7,414 nucleotides of DNA, taken from an uncultured Fretibacterium sp. (lineage in GTDB: Bacteria; Synergistota; Synergistia; Synergistales; Aminobacteriaceae). Where the stretch lies: the NCBI GenBank assembly GCA_937915835.1, contig CALGHA010000175.1, positions 1 through 7,414 on the forward strand, written 5' to 3'. How positions within the stretch are numbered: position 1 is the stretch's first letter; the number at the start of each line of letters is the position of its first letter. Position numbers and translations under genes: made by a program. The notes beneath the pieces were generated by a model. That model saw only the letters and a program-made list of their open reading frames with translations, did no database searches and was not told where the DNA came from. Positions 6,750 through 7,414 of the stretch are shown piece after piece.

Positions 6750-7414
6750 ATGTTATCCCCGCGAATTGAAGATTATCTTGAAGAATTATTTTTACTTGAG
6801 ACGACCGGCCGAAGTGTAACAGTTACGGATTTAGCCGAACGCTTAAAGATTACCAAAGGTACGGTTACAGCGACAATTCAGAAACTCGTTGAGCTTGAAC
6901 TTGTGAAGCATGAGCGTTACGGGAATTTGCACTTGACCGAAGCCGGACGACGACAGGGAATGACGGTTTTCCACAGGCACGAGGGATTTCGGGCGTTTTT
7001 TCATGAACTGCTTGGACTTGATCGGGATCATTCTTCGGAGATGGCTTGTTCAATGGAACATTACGTTGACAACACGACGGAAGAGAGATTGTATGCATTG
7101 CTTGAGTATTTTCGGCGTGCTAGAGCGGAACATCAGCCGTGGGTCGATGAAATTTTTCTTGCTATTGAGAAGCCGATTTTGCTTGTGCCTGTACCGTTGA
7201 CTTTGTGTGAGCCTGGATCTGACGGAGCAATTCTCAGGATAACAGCTGATGAGCCATTGAGGAAAGAGCTTGTTAAACGAGGCTTTACGTCCGGAGCTGA
7301 AGTAAAATTGCTTGACGTTGATAATGAGATTTTCACGTGTAAGATTGGCCATAATACCGATAAATTGAAGCTGAACGAGGCGGCGACGATTTGGATTCAG
7401 CAGCCTTCGAGATA
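6750..7414 (+). CDS. DtxR/MntR-family metalloregulator with FeoA-like domain (3' end cut by window)
   Basis: Metal-dependent transcription regulator, probably the iron or manganese sensor for this operon. 221 codons are read and the window ends two bases into the next codon (TA), which may well be the stop, so the protein is nearly or fully complete at about the usual DtxR length. The N-terminal winged helix-turn-helix covers about 5-65 (VTDLAERLKITKGTVTAT at 23-42 is the helix-turn-helix). The metal-binding and dimerisation domain is about 66-135 (HRHEGF, then GLD, then ACSMEH). The C-terminal SH3/FeoA-like domain is about 143-219. Probable metal ligands are Asp8, Glu11, His77, Cys100, Glu103 and His104. 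Asp8 and Glu11 match MntR, while Cys100 matches DtxR/IdeR, so the site is a hybrid. GAGGTG (6736-6741) lies eight bases before the ATG. It follows the ATPase gene by 56 bases and may have its own promoter. Confidence 0.92.
   Translation, partial: MLSPRIEDYLEELFLLETTGRSVTVTDLAERLKITKGTVTATIQKLVELELVKHERYGNLHLTEAGRRQGMTVFHRHEGFRAFFHELLGLDRDHSSEMACSMEHYVDNTTEERLYALLEYFRRARAEHQPWVDEIFLAIEKPILLVPVPLTLCEPGSDGAILRITADEPLRKELVKRGFTSGAEVKLLDVDNEIFTCKIGHNTDKLKLNEAATIWIQQPSR

Noticed and set aside
1..7414. CRISPR arrays, tRNA or rRNA genes, insertion sequences
   Set aside because: No repeat arrays, clover-leaf structures or transposase frames were seen; the window is almost fully coding on one strand.

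Overview
The window holds one compact plus-strand operon for ferrous-iron uptake and its regulator. The genes are, in order: an FTR1-family iron permease with an extracytoplasmic N-terminal domain (35-1426), a P19/FetP-type periplasmic iron and copper binding protein (1487-2077), a polytopic membrane protein ending in a five-cysteine DUF2318-type domain (2157-3401), two FtsX/MacB-like ABC permeases (3474-4766 and 4756-5979), their ABC ATPase (5983-6693), and a DtxR/MntR-family metalloregulator with a C-terminal FeoA-like domain (6750 to the right edge). From memory, the first six genes have the content and order of the Campylobacter jejuni p19 cluster (cj1658-cj1663). They also resemble Fet-Flp of Yersinia and an extended FetMP of E. 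coli. This is therefore a known class of system, but the job of its ABC transporter and DUF2318 parts is poorly understood.

Organism: the P19 protein has an ordinary cleavable signal peptide with no lipobox, and FtsX/MacB-type permeases are present, which favours a cell with a periplasm (a diderm). Moderate-to-low GC by eye, AGGAGG-type ribosome binding sites and a DtxR-FeoA regulator fit an anaerobic gut-type bacterium such as a member of Synergistota or a diderm Firmicute. I hold this placement weakly, and nothing in the window fixes the taxon.

Layout and expression: the main operon promoter lies left of the window. A GC-rich hairpin followed by six T residues (2097-2135) sits between the P19 gene and the DUF2318 gene. 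It could act as a partial terminator, giving more permease and P19 than downstream products. The two permease genes overlap by 11 bases and the ATPase follows after 3 bases, so the ABC part is translationally tight. A consensus TATAAT in the last bases of the ATPase gene and just beyond, with a small dyad next to it, suggests the regulator also has its own start of transcription. The DUF2318 gene has an odd start: its natural ATG is one base out of frame across a run of five A residues, or translation begins at a rare ATT codon.

How the parts likely work together: P19 captures iron in the periplasm, FTR1 carries it across the inner membrane using its two REXXE motifs, and the DUF2318 protein probably supplies redox or Fe-S/metal chemistry. 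The FtsX-like ABC complex, which has no solute-binding protein here, may export or move a partner on the periplasmic side. The regulator would sense Fe(II) or Mn(II) and control the operon. There are no RNA genes, mobile elements, CRISPR arrays or gene-free stretches over 300 bases in the window.
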